Both the position numbers and the translations under genes were made by a program. The notes below the pieces were generated by a model. That model was not told where the DNA came from. It was given only the letters and a program-made list of their open reading frames with translations, and made no database searches. From NCBI GenBank assembly GCA_017464225.1, contig JAFUDW010000045.1:1-56830 (forward strand): 56,830 bases of DNA, written 5' to 3'. Source of the stretch: Clostridia bacterium. Its GTDB lineage: Bacteria > Bacillota_A > Clostridia > Christensenellales > Aristaeellaceae. Positions 14,593 to 23,216 of this stretch are shown piece by piece (position 1 is the first letter of the stretch; each line of letters begins with the position of its first letter).

Positions 14593-16443
14593 ATGACATA
14601 TTTGGATAGGGCAAAGGCTGATGGATATGCATTTATCACCGGTAGTGAAGGAAAAGAATGGATTACATATGTCACATCTGACAACCACAAAGAAAAATAC
14701 AGCGACCCGGAAGAAAAAGTCCGTGCTGAATTTTGGGCAGAGTTAATTTATGAATATGATTATCCTGCCAACCGCATTAAAGTTGAAGTGACTGTCCCAG
14801 ACCGTGTACCCACGGACAGAGTAGATATTGTAATCTTCTCCGATGATGAATGCAAAAAACCTTACGCCGTAGTAGAGTGCAAAAAAGATGGTGTGACAGA
14901 CGCAGAATTTTTACAAGCGATTGAGCAAGGTGTTGGAAATGCCACATGGGTAAAATTGCGCGCGAGTTATGTGGTTGTAATCGCTGGTGCTACTCGCCGT
15001 GTACTGGATTTTTCCAGTTTAGAAACCGGTATCTATGAACGCGAAAATAATATCATCGCTGACTTACCCAAATCCTATGGAAAACCTCAAGAATATCGTT
15101 TTTATAAAGGTGGATATTATAAAGATGATGATGGGAAAAAGAAGAACGCGCTGGATATCAAACCTGTTGCCAGGGAAGATTTGATTGCTGCCATTAAAAA
15201 ATGCCACAACACGCTGTGGGGCGGCGGTCGCTTATCCCCGCCAACTGCATTTGGCGAATTATGCAAACTGATTTTTGTCAAGATCAGCGACGAGCAAAAG
15301 CCCCGAAAAAATGGCGATCCCTATCAGTTTCAGATCAAAACGCATGAACCTTCCTCAAAGCTGGCTGAACGCATCAACGCGCTCTATAATGAGCAGAAAG
15401 AAAAAGATCCGGAAGTATTTACAGAATCCATCAAAGTAGATGACCGGGTGCTTCGCACTGTGGTTTCTCACTTGGAAGCCATCAACCTGAACAAAACCGA
15501 TCTGGATGTAAAAGGCGTTGCTTTCGAGCAATTCATGGACGGCTTTTTCAAAGGAGATTTTGGGCAATACTTTACACCTCGCCCTATCATTGAATTTGCA
15601 GTAAAAATGATGAAGCCCGAGCATGATTGGGATGTGCTGGACCCAGCATGCGGTTCCGGCGGATTTTTGCTTCATGCCTTGGATTACATGAGAACACAGG
15701 CCAAAGAATTCTATGACAAAGAAACGCAGCCTGTGGAACATTTCAACTATTGGCATGATTTTGCCAAAGAACACCTATATGGTATTGAAATCAACGATGA
15801 AATTGCCCGCGTAGCGAAAATGAACATGATCGTGCATGATGACGGGCATACAAACGTCATCAGCTTTGATGCGCTGGACAGCATCGATAAAATGCACGAT
15901 CATAATCGTGGTTTTGCAAAAGACAAATTTGATTTGATTCTAACCAATCCACCTTTCGGTTCGACCATTAATAAAGCGGAAAAGCCCTATTTATCCACCT
16001 ATGAGTTGGGTAAAGTAAAGGATGCAAAAGGAAAAGAGAAGGATCGTCCACGGCAAAGCTCGGAAATCTTGTTTATCGAACGGATTTGGGAATTTCTGAA
16101 ACCTGGCTCCGGAAGAGCGGCCATCGTATTGCCAGATGGCGTATTGACCAATAGTTCCTCCCAATATGTCCGAGATTTTATTCTGGAGAAGTTCCAGCTC
16201 TTGGCTGTGATCAGCTTGCCGCAGCATGCTTTTGCTCACTTTGGCGCTGGTGTCAAAGCATCCATAATATTTTTGAGGAAGCGGAATACCTCTGAAGAGC
16301 CGGACGAAAATGAAGCAATTTTCATGGCATCGCCTGAATTAATCGGATACGATGCAACAGGAAGAAAAACTGAATCCCAATTTGATGAAATTATAACGCA
16401 ATACGAAGCCTTTCAGGACGACCCCACACCTTTTTTCGTATGA
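14593..16443 (+). CDS. Fused nuclease-adenine methyltransferase (HSDR_N-like + HsdM-like), BcgI-A-type
   Basis: A 616-residue protein behind TTTGGAGGG. Residues about 30-150 look like the type I R-subunit N-terminal nuclease fold: D78 in RVDIVIF and E95-C-K97 in VVECKKDG form a PD-(D/E)XK-like centre. Residues about 200-590 are an N6-adenine methylase with the HsdM layout: FGQYFTPRPII (near 324), DPACGSGGFL (near 350, SAM binding) and NPPFGS (near 452, catalytic NPPF). There is no helicase/translocase gene (hsdR) nearby. One polypeptide with nuclease and methylase plus a separate specificity protein is the BcgI (type IIB) plan. GC content is well below the neighbours, suggesting horizontal transfer. 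Confidence 0.85.
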   Translation: MTYLDRAKADGYAFITGSEGKEWITYVTSDNHKEKYSDPEEKVRAEFWAELIYEYDYPANRIKVEVTVPDRVPTDRVDIVIFSDDECKKPYAVVECKKDGVTDAEFLQAIEQGVGNATWVKLRASYVVVIAGATRRVLDFSSLETGIYERENNIIADLPKSYGKPQEYRFYKGGYYKDDDGKKKNALDIKPVAREDLIAAIKKCHNTLWGGGRLSPPTAFGELCKLIFVKISDEQKPRKNGDPYQFQIKTHEPSSKLAERINALYNEQKEKDPEVFTESIKVDDRVLRTVVSHLEAINLNKTDLDVKGVAFEQFMDGFFKGDFGQYFTPRPIIEFAVKMMKPEHDWDVLDPACGSGGFLLHALDYMRTQAKEFYDKETQPVEHFNYWHDFAKEHLYGIEINDEIARVAKMNMIVHDDGHTNVISFDALDSIDKMHDHNRGFAKDKFDLILTNPPFGSTINKAEKPYLSTYELGKVKDAKGKEKDRPRQSSEILFIERIWEFLKPGSGRAAIVLPDGVLTNSSSQYVRDFILEKFQLLAVISLPQHAFAHFGAGVKASIIFLRKRNTSEEPDENEAIFMASPELIGYDATGRKTESQFDEIITQYEAFQDDPTPFFV

Positions 16444-17794
16444 CCCCCGACGCAGACGACCTTTGTGTCTTTGCTATTAAGCGGGGGGATTTGGAAACAA
16501 GGCTTGATACACATTTTTATTTGCCTTTCTTTCAAAATATCTCACATATAATAAAAGAAAAACCTTATTATCGTCTTGAAGAAATAGTTGAATTCTCAAA
16601 TGATACAACGGATTTTTCCGAATTTGACGGTGAGTATTTTGAGTACCTTGAAATCTCTGGCATTTTACTTGGATTGAACCAGTATAAAACAACAAAAACT
16701 GAGATCAAAAAAGCGCCAAGCCGGGCAAAAAAGAAAACACGGGCTGGAGATATTGTTGTATCTTTAACACGTCCACATCGCGGCGCTATTGCCATCATTA
16801 ATGATAGTGAAATAATCGCTTCCACTGGGTTTTCCGTTATTCGTGAAATCAAACCTATTATAAACAAGAATTGGTTGCTTTACACCTTGCTATGCAAGAT
16901 ATGCTTACAGCAAATGTTACAAAGAAGTAGCGGCGGAAACTATCCTGCTTAATCGAAGACGAATTGAAAAAAATATATATCCCTTACATAGATTATTCTG
17001 TCCAGTTGAAGATGGTATCAGCATTGGAACTCAGCTTATACCAAAAGAAAAGAAAGGAAGCGCAAGCGTTTGATTTATTGGATGATTTTAAAAACAAAGT
17101 TTCCATTCACTACTCGCTTCAATCTTCACAGCAAAAGAAACTATGCATCGCAATAAAATTTAGCCAGATGGATGGGGTTATTGACACTAAACGTCATATG
17201 ACCAAAAGGACTGCAAGTTCGATATGCATAAATGATATCTGTGATATAATTGACGAGAAAATAAATGCTTATAAATACGGATGCAGCATTATTGATTGGA
17301 TACGTATAGATGATTTACCAAATAATCCTCTTGATATTGAAACAGTTAGAACTGTCCCCGCAAATACTTTAGACGGCACCTTTTTTGAGGTTAAAGAAAA
17401 CGATATTTTAGTTGCAAGGCTTGGCCCTACAATATTGAATCAAAAGATTGTAATGATACGAGAAATAAAACGTACCACATTGGCATCGTCTGAGTTCTTG
17501 GTATTACGGTGTAAAAACGGTTATAATCCAGAGGCAGTTATGGCTATTCTGAAAACTGGATACTACCGCAATCTCATGTATGCTAATGCACGTGGTTCAA
17601 CCCCAAGCCGTTATCGATTAAGCCGAGAAGATGCGCTCGCTTTGCCATTTCCCGATATTCGAGCGTATCAAAACGAATTGGCAAAAGAATCTTTTTCTAT
17701 CAGAAATGAAGTAATATCTCTACGCAATGCAGCTATTAGAGGATGGGAAACGGCTAAAGAACGATTTGAAAAGGAATTGTTGAGAGAAAAATAA
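16440..17794 (+). pseudogene. Specificity subunit (HsdS/BcgI-B-like), frameshifted
   Basis: The first frame (16440-16952, 170 aa) starts inside the methylase stop as ATGA and carries the first target-recognition domain to RSSGGNYPA. The sequence then reads GCTTAATCGAAG and stops. One extra T (GCTTTAATC) would continue directly into the second frame as LIEDELKKIYIP. That frame runs from about 16953 to 17794 with a coiled region and a second target-recognition domain (NDILVARLGPT, ARGSTPSRYRLS). Together they make about 450 residues with two domains, as expected. Either the subunit is inactivated by a one-base deletion or the base was lost in sequencing. If real, both cleavage and modification should be impaired. 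Confidence 0.8.
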
Positions 17795-17829
17795 CGTAAA
17801 ATCCGCAAGATTCTCTTTCGGATAAAACC

Positions 17830-17858
17830 TTGACTTTTCCATCTTGAAACTGTAAAGA
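17830..17858 (+). promoter_or_regulatory. Promoter of the 17901-21763 gene run
   Basis: TTGACT (17830-17835), a 17-bp spacer and TAAAGA (17853-17858). The following genes are tightly packed to 21763 with no clear internal terminator. Confidence 0.55.
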
Positions 17859-17900
17859 GCCTGAAAAGACAGCCAATAAAAAGAGCAGAAATACAAAGCC

Positions 17901-18575
17901 ATGAAAATCGCCATTCTATCCGATACCCATGATCTCCTTCGGCCGGAGGCGCTGGCATGCCTGCCGGGCTGCGACTGCATCCTCCACGGCGGGGATATCA
18001 GCAGCCAACGCATATTGGATCAGCTTGCGCAGTTCGCCCCGGTCAAAGCGGTGCGGGGCAACAACGATAAAGAATGGGCGGAGGGCCTGCCGGTCAGCCT
18101 GGATTTTGAAGTGGGCGGGCTGCGGGTGTACATGACCCACAAAAAGAAAGATCTGCCCAAGGATCTGTCGCCCTACGACCTGGCGATCTTTGGGCATTCC
18201 CACCAGTACAGCAGCGCGTGGGTCGGTCATGCCGGCGCAGACCGGCGTACACTGCTGCTGAACCCCGGCAGCTGCGGGCCGCGGCGGTTCCATCAGCCCA
18301 TCACCCTGGCCCTGCTGACCGTCACGGACGAGGGCTGGCAGGTGAAGCGCGTCGATCTCCCCCACGCGCCCCGGGAAGCCGCGCCCAAAGCGGCGCAGGG
18401 CAATATCAAGCGTCAGATCGAAATCGTGATGAAGGAAACAGAAAAGGGAAACGGCGTCACCTTCATCGCCGAAAAGTACGGCTTTGATCCGGCGCTTACG
18501 GAGCAGATCGCCCGGCTGTACCTGACCCACCCCGGCGTTACGGCGGACGGGATCATGACAAAGATGGGGATATAA
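17901..18575 (+). CDS. Metallophosphoesterase of the YfcE/MJ0936 type
   Basis: A 224-residue protein. Calcineurin-like motifs are in order: SDTHD (7-11), HGGDI (near 30), RGNND (near 52), THKKK (near 75) and GHSH (near 94), then NPGSCGPRR. This is the YfcE-like phosphodiesterase fold that binds two metal ions. Family members hydrolyse simple phosphodiesters in vitro; the true substrate is unknown. The last about 60 residues (from QGNIKRQIEIVMK) are an extra helical domain not found in the minimal family. No good Shine-Dalgarno is visible before the ATG. Confidence 0.85.
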   Translation: MKIAILSDTHDLLRPEALACLPGCDCILHGGDISSQRILDQLAQFAPVKAVRGNNDKEWAEGLPVSLDFEVGGLRVYMTHKKKDLPKDLSPYDLAIFGHSHQYSSAWVGHAGADRRTLLLNPGSCGPRRFHQPITLALLTVTDEGWQVKRVDLPHAPREAAPKAAQGNIKRQIEIVMKETEKGNGVTFIAEKYGFDPALTEQIARLYLTHPGVTADGIMTKMGI

Positions 18576-18579
18576 GCAT

Positions 18580-18864
18580 ATGAATACCATTGGATCGATT
18601 GCGGCGGCGCTGGCCTTGCTGAACCTGTTTTCCTTCAGCCTGATGGCCTTCGACAAGCGCTGCGCCAAGGCTGGAAAATGGCGCGTGCCGGAAAAGACGC
18701 TGTTCTTAGCGGCAGCCTGCTTTGGCGCGCTGGGCGGCGTGCTGGGGATGCAGCTTTGCCGCCACAAGACAAAGCATTGGTATTTTAGGGTATTCTTTCC
18801 CCTGATGCTGGCCGCGCAGATCGCGCTGCTGGCCTGGGGCTATGGGATGTGGTTGCGGCCATGA
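18580..18864 (+). CDS. DUF1294 membrane protein
   Basis: A 94-residue protein with three membrane segments. Conserved DUF1294 marks are visible: LMAFDKRCAKAGKWRVPE, a glycine-rich LGGVLGM helix and RHKTKHWYFR. Function is unknown. It starts four bases after the phosphoesterase stop and its own stop overlaps the next start (ATGA). Confidence 0.85.
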   Translation: MNTIGSIAAALALLNLFSFSLMAFDKRCAKAGKWRVPEKTLFLAAACFGALGGVLGMQLCRHKTKHWYFRVFFPLMLAAQIALLAWGYGMWLRP

Positions 18865-19328
18865 GGATTTATATTGACGCCGACGCCTGCCCGGTGACGC
18901 GCATCGCGGAGGACGTCGCCCGGGAGCATGGCATTCCGGTGACGCTGCTGTGCGATACCAACCACGCACTCACGTCGGATTACAGCCAGATCAGGGTGAT
19001 CGGTGCGGGCGCCGACGCGGTGGATATCGCGCTGATCAATCTCTGTCGGCAGGGCGATATCGTGATCACCCAGGATTACGGTGTGGCGGCGCTGGCCCTG
19101 GGCAAGGGGGCCCGGGCCATCCATCCCAGCGGCAAACGGTTCACGGACGGCAACATCGACGGCCTGCTGATGGACCGCCATCTGTCAAAAAAGGCCCGCC
19201 GCAGCGGAAAGCATCACTTGAAAGGGCCCGCCAGACGCACCCCGGAGGACGACCACCGATTTGCCGAAAGCCTGGATCGGATGATCACAGAAGCAAAAGA
19301 GGAGAATACATGGATATTCGAGAAGTGA
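18861..19328 (+). CDS. YaiI/YqxD family (DUF188) protein, PIN-like fold
   Basis: A 155-residue protein starting at ATG 18861, in the ATGA overlap with the DUF1294 gene. It opens with the signature IYIDADACPVTR, followed by GADAVDIALINL, GDIVITQDYGVAALAL and a C-terminal RTPEDDHRF. These are the conserved acidic positions of the UPF0178/DUF188 family, which resembles PIN-domain nucleases. No activity is established. The next gene starts inside its 3' end. Confidence 0.88.
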   Translation: MRIYIDADACPVTRIAEDVAREHGIPVTLLCDTNHALTSDYSQIRVIGAGADAVDIALINLCRQGDIVITQDYGVAALALGKGARAIHPSGKRFTDGNIDGLLMDRHLSKKARRSGKHHLKGPARRTPEDDHRFAESLDRMITEAKEENTWIFEK

Positions 19329-19768
19329 CTTTGACCGATGACGTGCTCAAGCGGCTGATCGCCTTATCCCGGGATTGGGAAGCGAAGCAAAGCTGCCATG
19401 GCTATCGCGCCAACCAGCGGGAGGACATTGCAGGCAACCGCATTTTCTTGGCGCAGGAGGGCGAAGAAATCATCGGCTATCTGTTCGGAAAGGGATTTCA
19501 ATCGAAAAACATGCGTTCCATCATGCCGGAGGGCAGCGCCTGCTTTGAGGTGGAAGAATTGTATGTGACCCCTGCCCGGCGCTCCCGGGGCGTGGGCAGG
19601 GCGCTGTTTGAATATGCGGCCGGCGCTGTGCGCCCAGAGGCTGATTACATGGTGCTGAGCACCGCCACAAAGAACTGGCGGTCCATCCTGCACTTTTACC
19701 TGGAGGAGCTGGGCATGGAATTCTGGAGCGCCCGGCTGTTCAAGCGGATCGGAGGGGATGCCCCGTGA
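19310..19768 (+). CDS. GNAT-family N-acetyltransferase
   Basis: A 152-residue protein. The ATG at 19310 follows AGAGGAG and overlaps the DUF188 gene by 19 bp. The acetyl-CoA binding motif A is ELYVTPARRSRGVGRALFEYA (residues about 83-103; the central RSRGVGRAL is typical). IGYLFGK is the preceding strand and the C-terminal FYLEELGMEF is motif B. The substrate is unknown. The neighbour is peptide deformylase, but no functional link is shown. Confidence 0.85.
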   Translation: MDIREVTLTDDVLKRLIALSRDWEAKQSCHGYRANQREDIAGNRIFLAQEGEEIIGYLFGKGFQSKNMRSIMPEGSACFEVEELYVTPARRSRGVGRALFEYAAGAVRPEADYMVLSTATKNWRSILHFYLEELGMEFWSARLFKRIGGDAP

Positions 19769-20175
19769 TCCGCCCCATCGTTCATGATCCCCTTTTCCTG
19801 GCGCAAAAATCCGAGCCCGCCACCGAAGCAGACCGGCAAATCATCACTGATTTGCTGGACACCCTGCGGGCCAATTTGGACCGCTGCGTAGGCATGGCGG
19901 CCAATATGATCGGAGAGCGCAAGCGCGTCATCGCATTCTGCAGCGGGCCCATGCAGATGATCATGATCAATCCGAAGATCACGGCAAAATCCGGGCCTTA
20001 CGATGCCGAGGAGGGCTGCCTGTCCCTGGCGGGCATGCGGAAAACCATGCGCTATCACAGGATCACGGTAAGCTATCAGGATCAGTCGTTCCGGCCCCGC
20101 ACGGGCGAGTTCACGGGATTCACCGCCCAGATCATCCAGCATGAGATCGACCACTGCGACGGGATATTGATCTGA
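19765..20175 (+). CDS. def: Peptide deformylase, type III-like
   Basis: A 136-residue protein starting at GTG 19765 (GTGA overlap with the GNAT gene). Motif 2 EEGCLSL (metal-ligand Cys) and motif 3 QHEIDHCDG (two His ligands and catalytic Glu) are intact. Motif 1, normally GxGxAAxQ, reads VGMAANMIG with Met for the Gln that stabilises the transition state. This variant is common among clostridial type III deformylases of the same length and with the same start (IRPIV...LAQKSEPAT), so the enzyme may be weak or act on other formyl substrates. A canonical deformylase is expected elsewhere in the genome. Confidence 0.9.
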   Translation: MIRPIVHDPLFLAQKSEPATEADRQIITDLLDTLRANLDRCVGMAANMIGERKRVIAFCSGPMQMIMINPKITAKSGPYDAEEGCLSLAGMRKTMRYHRITVSYQDQSFRPRTGEFTGFTAQIIQHEIDHCDGILI

Positions 20176-20197
20176 CAAAAGAGAAAGAAGGTTTACA

Positions 20198-20731
20198 TTG
20201 TACCGCTACATCGCCTTTGACGTGGAAACGCCCAACCGGTATAACGACCGGATGAGCGCCATTGGGATCTCTGTGATCGAAAACGGAGCGATCACGGAGG
20301 AGTTCTTTTCCTACGTGAATCCGGAGACGGGCTTTGACGACTTTAATACGCGTTTGACCGGCATTGACGAAGCCACTGTGGCCGGCGCGCCCACCTTTCC
20401 CGCGCTTTGGGCAAAGATCGAACCGCTGATGTCCTCCGGCATCCTGGTGGCGCACAACGCCGTATTTGATATGGGCGTATTGAAAAAATGCCTGCAGGAC
20501 TACGGCATTGCATGGAAAAGCTCGGTCAAATACTGCTGCACCGTGCAGATGGGCCGACGGCTGGTTCCCGGCATTTCCCACAGGCTGAACGTAATGTGCG
20601 ATCACTACGGCATCGCGCTTGACCATCACCAGGCCGACAGCGACAGCCGTGCCTGCGCCGAGATCCTGCTGCGGTATTTTGCGGCGGGCGCGCAGGAGCG
20701 GGATTTTATCAGGACCTATCGATTGATATAA
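20198..20731 (+). CDS. DnaQ/PolC-epsilon-type 3'-5' exonuclease
   Basis: A 177-residue protein starting at TTG 20198 behind AGAAAGAAGG. Exo motifs: I FDVETPN (acidic pair D/E), II HNAVFDMG (Asp) and III HHQADSDSRA (His and Asp of the DEDDh type). RLTGID is the usual linker motif. It is a stand-alone proofreading-type exonuclease of the DEDDh family. In clostridia such proteins act in repair or nucleotide-tail removal; the specific role is unknown. Confidence 0.88.
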   Translation: MYRYIAFDVETPNRYNDRMSAIGISVIENGAITEEFFSYVNPETGFDDFNTRLTGIDEATVAGAPTFPALWAKIEPLMSSGILVAHNAVFDMGVLKKCLQDYGIAWKSSVKYCCTVQMGRRLVPGISHRLNVMCDHYGIALDHHQADSDSRACAEILLRYFAAGAQERDFIRTYRLI

Positions 20732-20746
20732 AAACAGGAGGTTTTT

Positions 20747-21763
20747 ATGAAAATACTGGTGATCGGCGGCACCGGCGTGATCAGCCGGGCCATCATTTCC
20801 GAGGGCATCAAGGCCGGGCACGATATGATCGCCCTCAACCGCGGCCTGCGCAAGGTCAATTTTGCCGTGGAGCCGCAGACCATCCTGGCCGATTGGAGCG
20901 ACGCCGCGGCCTTCCGGGAAAAAACCGCCGGCATTTCGGCGGACGTGGTGATCGATATGCTGTCCCGCACCCGGGAGGATACCCAACGCACGCTGACCTG
21001 TTTTGGCGGAAGTACCCGTCAATGGATCTTCACCTCCACCACCTCCGCCTACCGCAAGCCCTATACCTGCTATCCGATCCGGGAGGCTGACGCCCGGCCC
21101 TGGGACAACCCGGCCTTTTCCTATGCCTTTGGCAAGGCGCGGATGGAAGCCTGGCTGTTTGATAAAATGCGGGAGATCGACGCGCCTATCACCATCATCC
21201 GCCCCTCCCTGACCTACGGCGAAGGCTGCGCCAATATCGGCGTGCTGCGGCAAAACGCAAACATCGTCCGCCGCATCCGGCAGGGCAAGCCGCTGCTGCT
21301 CTATGACGATGGTAAAACGGTGTTCACCTTCACCTTCGCGCCCGACCTGGCCCGGGGATACCTGGCCTGCTGCCTGAATCCCGCCGCATACGGCCAGGAT
21401 TTTCACATCACCAGCCGCAACGCCGCCGATATGGAAACCTATTACCGCGCCTTTGGAAAAATCGTCGGCAGCGAGCCGCGCTTCGCGTACCTGCCCAGCA
21501 AAACGCTGTTTGATCTCGATCCCCGGCAATTTGATCATATCTGGTATGAAAAGCGGTTTTCGCATATCTTTTCCCTGGATAAGATCAAACAGGCCGCGCC
21601 GGACTGGGAGCCGCAAATTTCACTGGAGGACGGCCTGCGCCACATGATCGCCTGGTGGGAGGCGCAGCAAATATCCCCGGACGCCGAAAAGAACGCGCTG
21701 GAAGACCGGCTGTGCGCGCGGGCCAATTGGGATCAAGGACTGCCGGGAACAGATCGCGTTTAA
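20747..21763 (+). CDS. NAD-dependent epimerase/dehydratase (extended SDR)
   Basis: A 338-residue protein behind ACAGGAGG. The dinucleotide motif is IGGTGVIS (residues 6-13), with WIFTSTTSAY near 90-100 as the Ser/Tyr region and FGKARME supplying a lysine in place of the strict YxxxK. Sequence flow (TIIRPSLTYGEG, then an atypical C-terminal substrate domain) matches clostridial SDR proteins often annotated as nucleotide-sugar epimerases. The substrate is not predictable. It is the last gene of the run; repeat copy A starts 65 bp after it. Confidence 0.85.
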   Translation: MKILVIGGTGVISRAIISEGIKAGHDMIALNRGLRKVNFAVEPQTILADWSDAAAFREKTAGISADVVIDMLSRTREDTQRTLTCFGGSTRQWIFTSTTSAYRKPYTCYPIREADARPWDNPAFSYAFGKARMEAWLFDKMREIDAPITIIRPSLTYGEGCANIGVLRQNANIVRRIRQGKPLLLYDDGKTVFTFTFAPDLARGYLACCLNPAAYGQDFHITSRNAADMETYYRAFGKIVGSEPRFAYLPSKTLFDLDPRQFDHIWYEKRFSHIFSLDKIKQAAPDWEPQISLEDGLRHMIAWWEAQQISPDAEKNALEDRLCARANWDQGLPGTDRV

Positions 21764-21828
21764 CGAAATCAGGCTGCATGAACATACGCTCCCGGACGCT
21801 TTATACTGAGCCATGATTAAAATCATAT

Positions 21829-22421
21829 AAACAGGAATTTGACGGGGAGACGTTCGAGGCCTCCGCGGCCTCGAGCTCTGCGGCAGGGGCCTTCGCCCCC
21901 TGCACCCATTCCGGCGAACAAGGTAGACGATACTATCAAGCAATTTCCGCCAGTCTATTGGATAGATTGTCGCAAAGAGGCCGTCTGAGGCAAAGAAAAA
22001 GCAGGCTGCCGTCTGATATGAGCAAGCTCAATCAGCCGTCATCCTGCTTTTTCGGGATTGCTGCGCAATCCTCAGCCCGCTTCGCGTGCCTACCTCAGAC
22101 TGGGTTGTGTGATTATAAAGCTTTTATACGTCACCGCACCGGAAATGACGGCGGCTTGCCGACGTCAATGACGCGTTAGCGTCATAGCGATCATACAAAA
22201 ATCGCAGACCGAGCTTGCTCGAGTCTGCGCATTTTTTGTTGATCGCGTATTTCCGGTGCGCTCTTTGCGCCAACCCCATTCCAATCAACTGCGGGAAGTT
22301 GCCTGTTTACGACGCCAACTTACATCCGCAACTGGCGGGTCCAGGGTGGGCCTCCCCACCCTGGCAGGGTTTTTAAGGGGCAGCGCTCCTTAACGTTCCC
22401 CTCCCCGTCAAATTTCTGTTT
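21829..22421. repeat. Structured repeat, copy A: 593 bp, terminal inverted repeats, no ORF
   Basis: The ends are a 21-bp inverted repeat with one mismatch (21829-21849 against 22401-22421; core AATTTGACGGGGAG). The interior is a chain of hairpins: TCGAGGCC/GGCCTCGA (21854-21874), CAGGGG/CCCCTG near 21884-21902, CTGATATGAGC/GCTCAATCAG (22013-22035), an outer stem CGCACCGGAAAT/ATTTCCGGTGCG (22135-22146 with 22249-22260) enclosing three further hairpins, and CCAGGGTGGG/CCCACCCTGG (22341-22363). No start-to-stop frame with coding character exists. An inverted second copy is at 45665-46272. It looks like a MITE-type element or a large structured RNA. No target duplication is obvious. Confidence 0.85.
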
Positions 22422-22512
22422 TTGAGCGTACACTTTTATTAGGGTTTAGATTGGCGGATAACAGTCCGCAGAGCAAAGCTCGAGCGGCGCGGCGACCGTT
22501 TTGACGGCACGG

Positions 22513-23124
22513 TCAAACCGCGCCGCTTGCATCCACTAAGCGCTTGATGGTCTCCCAATCGAAGCAGCGGGTATACCCTTTTCCGGGAAGTTCGCAGCGC
22601 TGATTCCACGGACGGTCAAACACCATGACCTTCAAATCGGGCAGATGCGCAAAAAACCGAAACGCGGCCGGCGAATCCTCTACGGCGTAATCAAAGTGCA
22701 TTTTGTAATAATCCTCGAGCTCCAGGCTGAAATCGCTGTTTTTGATAAAGCTGTCCCGCCCATATTTATTGAGACAGTACAGCGGGATGCGCTCCAGCCC
22801 ATGCTCATCCAGCCATGCCCGCGAGGGCTCGTAAGCGCTGTAAGGCCGTCCGGTAATGATGGACACGTTATACCCGCTGTCCAGCCAGCGGTTAACGGTC
22901 TGGGACGCGCCTATCGTTTCCTCAAAAGACAGGAGCGCTTCCGGCCGGTGCGCCGCTATCATCATCCGCTCATACTGCGCATCGGTCAGGCAAAATGATT
23001 TTTGCAGGTTAAAATGCCGGATATCCGCATACGGGATATCCTTTCCGAACATCTTCGCCACAAGCCCGGAGAAATACCGCCCGGTCTCGCAAAGGCAATC
23101 GTCAAAATCCACGTAAATATTCAT
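22513..23124 (-). CDS. HAD-superfamily 5'-nucleotidase-like protein (NT5C-like)
   Basis: A 203-residue protein. Motif I is VDFDDCLCET (residues 4-13, DxD nucleophile and acid), motif II SIITGRP (Thr, near 93) and motif III with the acidic pair is in YAVEDSP (near 150). The short helical cap and the IYVDFDD start are like deoxyribonucleotidase (NT5C)-type HAD proteins found in phages and clostridia. It probably dephosphorylates nucleotides. The operon partner upstream is the Nudix hydrolase, 92 bp away. Confidence 0.8.
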   Translation of the reverse strand: MNIYVDFDDCLCETGRYFSGLVAKMFGKDIPYADIRHFNLQKSFCLTDAQYERMMIAAHRPEALLSFEETIGASQTVNRWLDSGYNVSIITGRPYSAYEPSRAWLDEHGLERIPLYCLNKYGRDSFIKNSDFSLELEDYYKMHFDYAVEDSPAAFRFFAHLPDLKVMVFDRPWNQRCELPGKGYTRCFDWETIKRLVDASGAV

Positions 23125-23216
23125 ATTCTGTACGCATCCTGTCTCATACGCAAATTAAAAAGCGCTTTTCCGCATCCGCACGCCGCAGCGGCGCGCTGCT
23201 TTTACGCGCAACGCAA

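Noticed and set aside
16940..16970. Programmed frameshift in the specificity gene
   Set aside because: No slippery heptamer, internal Shine-Dalgarno or downstream pseudoknot is visible. A one-base loss is simpler.
21958..22179. Short open frames inside repeat copy A (and 45970-46731 over copy B)
   Set aside because: They run through hairpin arms, are not preserved between the copies, and lack ribosome sites.
21829..22421. Repeat as a group II intron, retron or IS200/IS605 end
   Set aside because: No domain V/VI-like motif, reverse transcriptase or TnpA/TnpB gene, and the long terminal inverted repeats do not fit those elements.
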